Part shown: in pieces, positions 4,881 to 5,733 of the stretch
Position numbering within the stretch: the first letter of the stretch is position 1
How the letters are laid out: the number at the start of each line of letters is the position of its first letter
Assembly: GCA_022842225.1 (NCBI GenBank)
Contig: JALHPX010000025.1
Coordinates: forward strand, 1 to 5,733
Length of the DNA stretch: 5,733 bases
Source of the DNA: a bacterium
GTDB taxonomy: Bacteria > Bdellovibrionota > FAC87 > UBA2466
Direction of reading: 5' to 3'
Notes under the pieces: generated by a model
What the model was told of the DNA's origin: nothing
Seen by the model: only the letters and a program-made list of their open reading frames with translations
The model's database searches: none
Translations under genes and position numbers: made by a program

Positions 4881-5733
4881 ATGTTTCAACGAAAGACTGC
4901 GACTTTTTCTGCCTCCATCCCGAAGGGCTGGTATCTAGCCCTCTCCGGACTTGGCCTGGCAATCCTAGGAATGTTTTTGCCCAACGTGGCGTTTGCGAGC
5001 GAAGCGGATTTAGTGCTGCCAAGTTTGACGGGCACCTACTCTGTCTTCGGTATCGCCATGACAGGGAACCAAATCCTGGTAGCAGGTTTGGTGGTTTGCG
5101 TCCTGGGCCTACTCTTCGGTCTGTACGAAATCGCTTCGATTAAAGCGCTGCCGGCGCACCAATCGATGCTCGATGTCTCGCACCTTATTTATGAGACGTG
5201 CAAAACCTACATGTTGCAACAAGGTCGACTGCTGGTTTTGTTCGAACTCTTCATCGGTGCCTGTATCGTTTATTACTTTTATGTTTTGCAGCACATGGAA
5301 GTGAGCAAAGTCGCTCTCATCTTGCTGTGGTCGGTGCTGGGAATCTTGGGCTCCTACGTCGTTGCCTGGTTCGGTATCCGCATCAACAACTACGCCAATA
5401 GCCGCGTCGCTTTTGCCTCTCTCCGTGGCAAGCCTTGGCCGCTGCTGGAAATCCCGCTCCGCGCTGGGATGTCGATTGGGGTTCTGCTGATTTCTGTAGA
5501 ACTCATTATGATGATGTTGATTTTGTTGCTCGTCGCTCCTGAGAACGCGGGTGCTTGCTTCATCGGTTTTGCTATCGGTGAATCCTTGGGTGCATCGGCA
5601 CTGCGGATTTGCGGCGGTATCTTCACCAAGATCGCGGACATCGGTTCGGATCTGATGAAGATCAGCTTCAATATTAAAGAAGATGATGCGCGTAATCCTG
5701 GCGTGATTGCCGACTGCGCAGGCGACAACGCAG
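4881..5733 (+). CDS. hppA: Membrane-bound ion-translocating pyrophosphatase (N-terminal part; gene runs off the right edge)
   Basis: The first 284 residues of a membrane pyrophosphatase are visible. This enzyme hydrolyses cytoplasmic pyrophosphate to pump H+ and/or Na+ across the inner membrane. Family members usually exceed 650 residues, so more than half lies outside the window. Membrane helices fall near residues 17-38, 64-84, 117-137, 143-165 and 195-219, and a further one begins after 223. The pyrophosphate/Mg site is recognised from TKIADIGSDL (249-258), EDDARNP (267-273) and IADCAGDNA (276-284), with Asp268, Asp269, Asp278 and Asp282 retained. It differs from the classical family: classical ADxGADLVGKxE reads here as ADIGSDLMKIS, one residue shorter and without the final Glu, and DNVGDNVGD reads DCAGDNAG. 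The N-terminus is also extended, with a signal-like segment ending NVAFASEA. This points to a divergent subfamily. The residues that decide potassium dependence and ion choice are mostly outside the window. It is transcribed divergently from the peroxidase gene. Confidence 0.93.
   Translation, partial: MFQRKTATFSASIPKGWYLALSGLGLAILGMFLPNVAFASEADLVLPSLTGTYSVFGIAMTGNQILVAGLVVCVLGLLFGLYEIASIKALPAHQSMLDVSHLIYETCKTYMLQQGRLLVLFELFIGACIVYYFYVLQHMEVSKVALILLWSVLGILGSYVVAWFGIRINNYANSRVAFASLRGKPWPLLEIPLRAGMSIGVLLISVELIMMMLILLLVAPENAGACFIGFAIGESLGASALRICGGIFTKIADIGSDLMKISFNIKEDDARNPGVIADCAGDNA

Noticed and set aside
5390..5728. 112-residue open frame on the minus strand
   Set aside because: It is antisense to the conserved membrane and active-site region of hppA and has no recognisable protein features.

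Overview
The window looks like chromosomal DNA of a Gram-negative, mid-GC bacterium. Four of the five genes encode exported or inner-membrane proteins. The combination of a FecR-domain protein, a CHASE2 adenylate cyclase, a periplasmic TPR protein, an exported glutathione peroxidase and a membrane pyrophosphatase fits a predatory or delta-like lineage such as Bdellovibrionota/Oligoflexia. That placement is inferred from gene content only and is tentative. There are no mobile elements, RNA genes or CRISPR repeats, and coding density is very high: the only gaps are two divergent promoter regions of about 110 bp and a 10-bp spacer.

Layout. Positions 1-764 (minus strand) hold the N-terminal 254 residues of an exported tetratricopeptide-repeat protein that runs off the left edge. 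A 111-bp divergent intergenic region (765-875) carries two face-to-face sigma70-like promoters whose -35 boxes lie inside each other's spacers. On the plus strand follow a secreted FecR-domain protein (876-1820) and, 10 bp later, a CHASE2 class III adenylate cyclase (1831-4161), very likely one operon. The cyclase stop codon directly abuts the stop codon of a convergent gene for a secreted glutathione peroxidase (4162-4767, minus strand). A second divergent region (4768-4880) separates it from hppA, an ion-pumping membrane pyrophosphatase (4881 to beyond the right edge, plus strand), whose sequence departs from the canonical family at active-site positions.

How the parts may work together. 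The TPR protein, FecR protein and CHASE2 cyclase look like one envelope-sensing module. The FecR protein and the CHASE2 sensor share the periplasm, and the cyclase would convert the signal into cytoplasmic cAMP. The catalytic residues for metal binding, the transition state and ATP selection are all present, with the Lys/Thr pair typical of class IIIb (bicarbonate-responsive) cyclases. The FecR-CHASE2 gene pairing recurs in bacteria, but its signal is not, to my knowledge, defined, so this is the best candidate for an undescribed system here. The peroxidase and pyrophosphatase are probably separate transcription units for oxidative stress defence and energy conservation.
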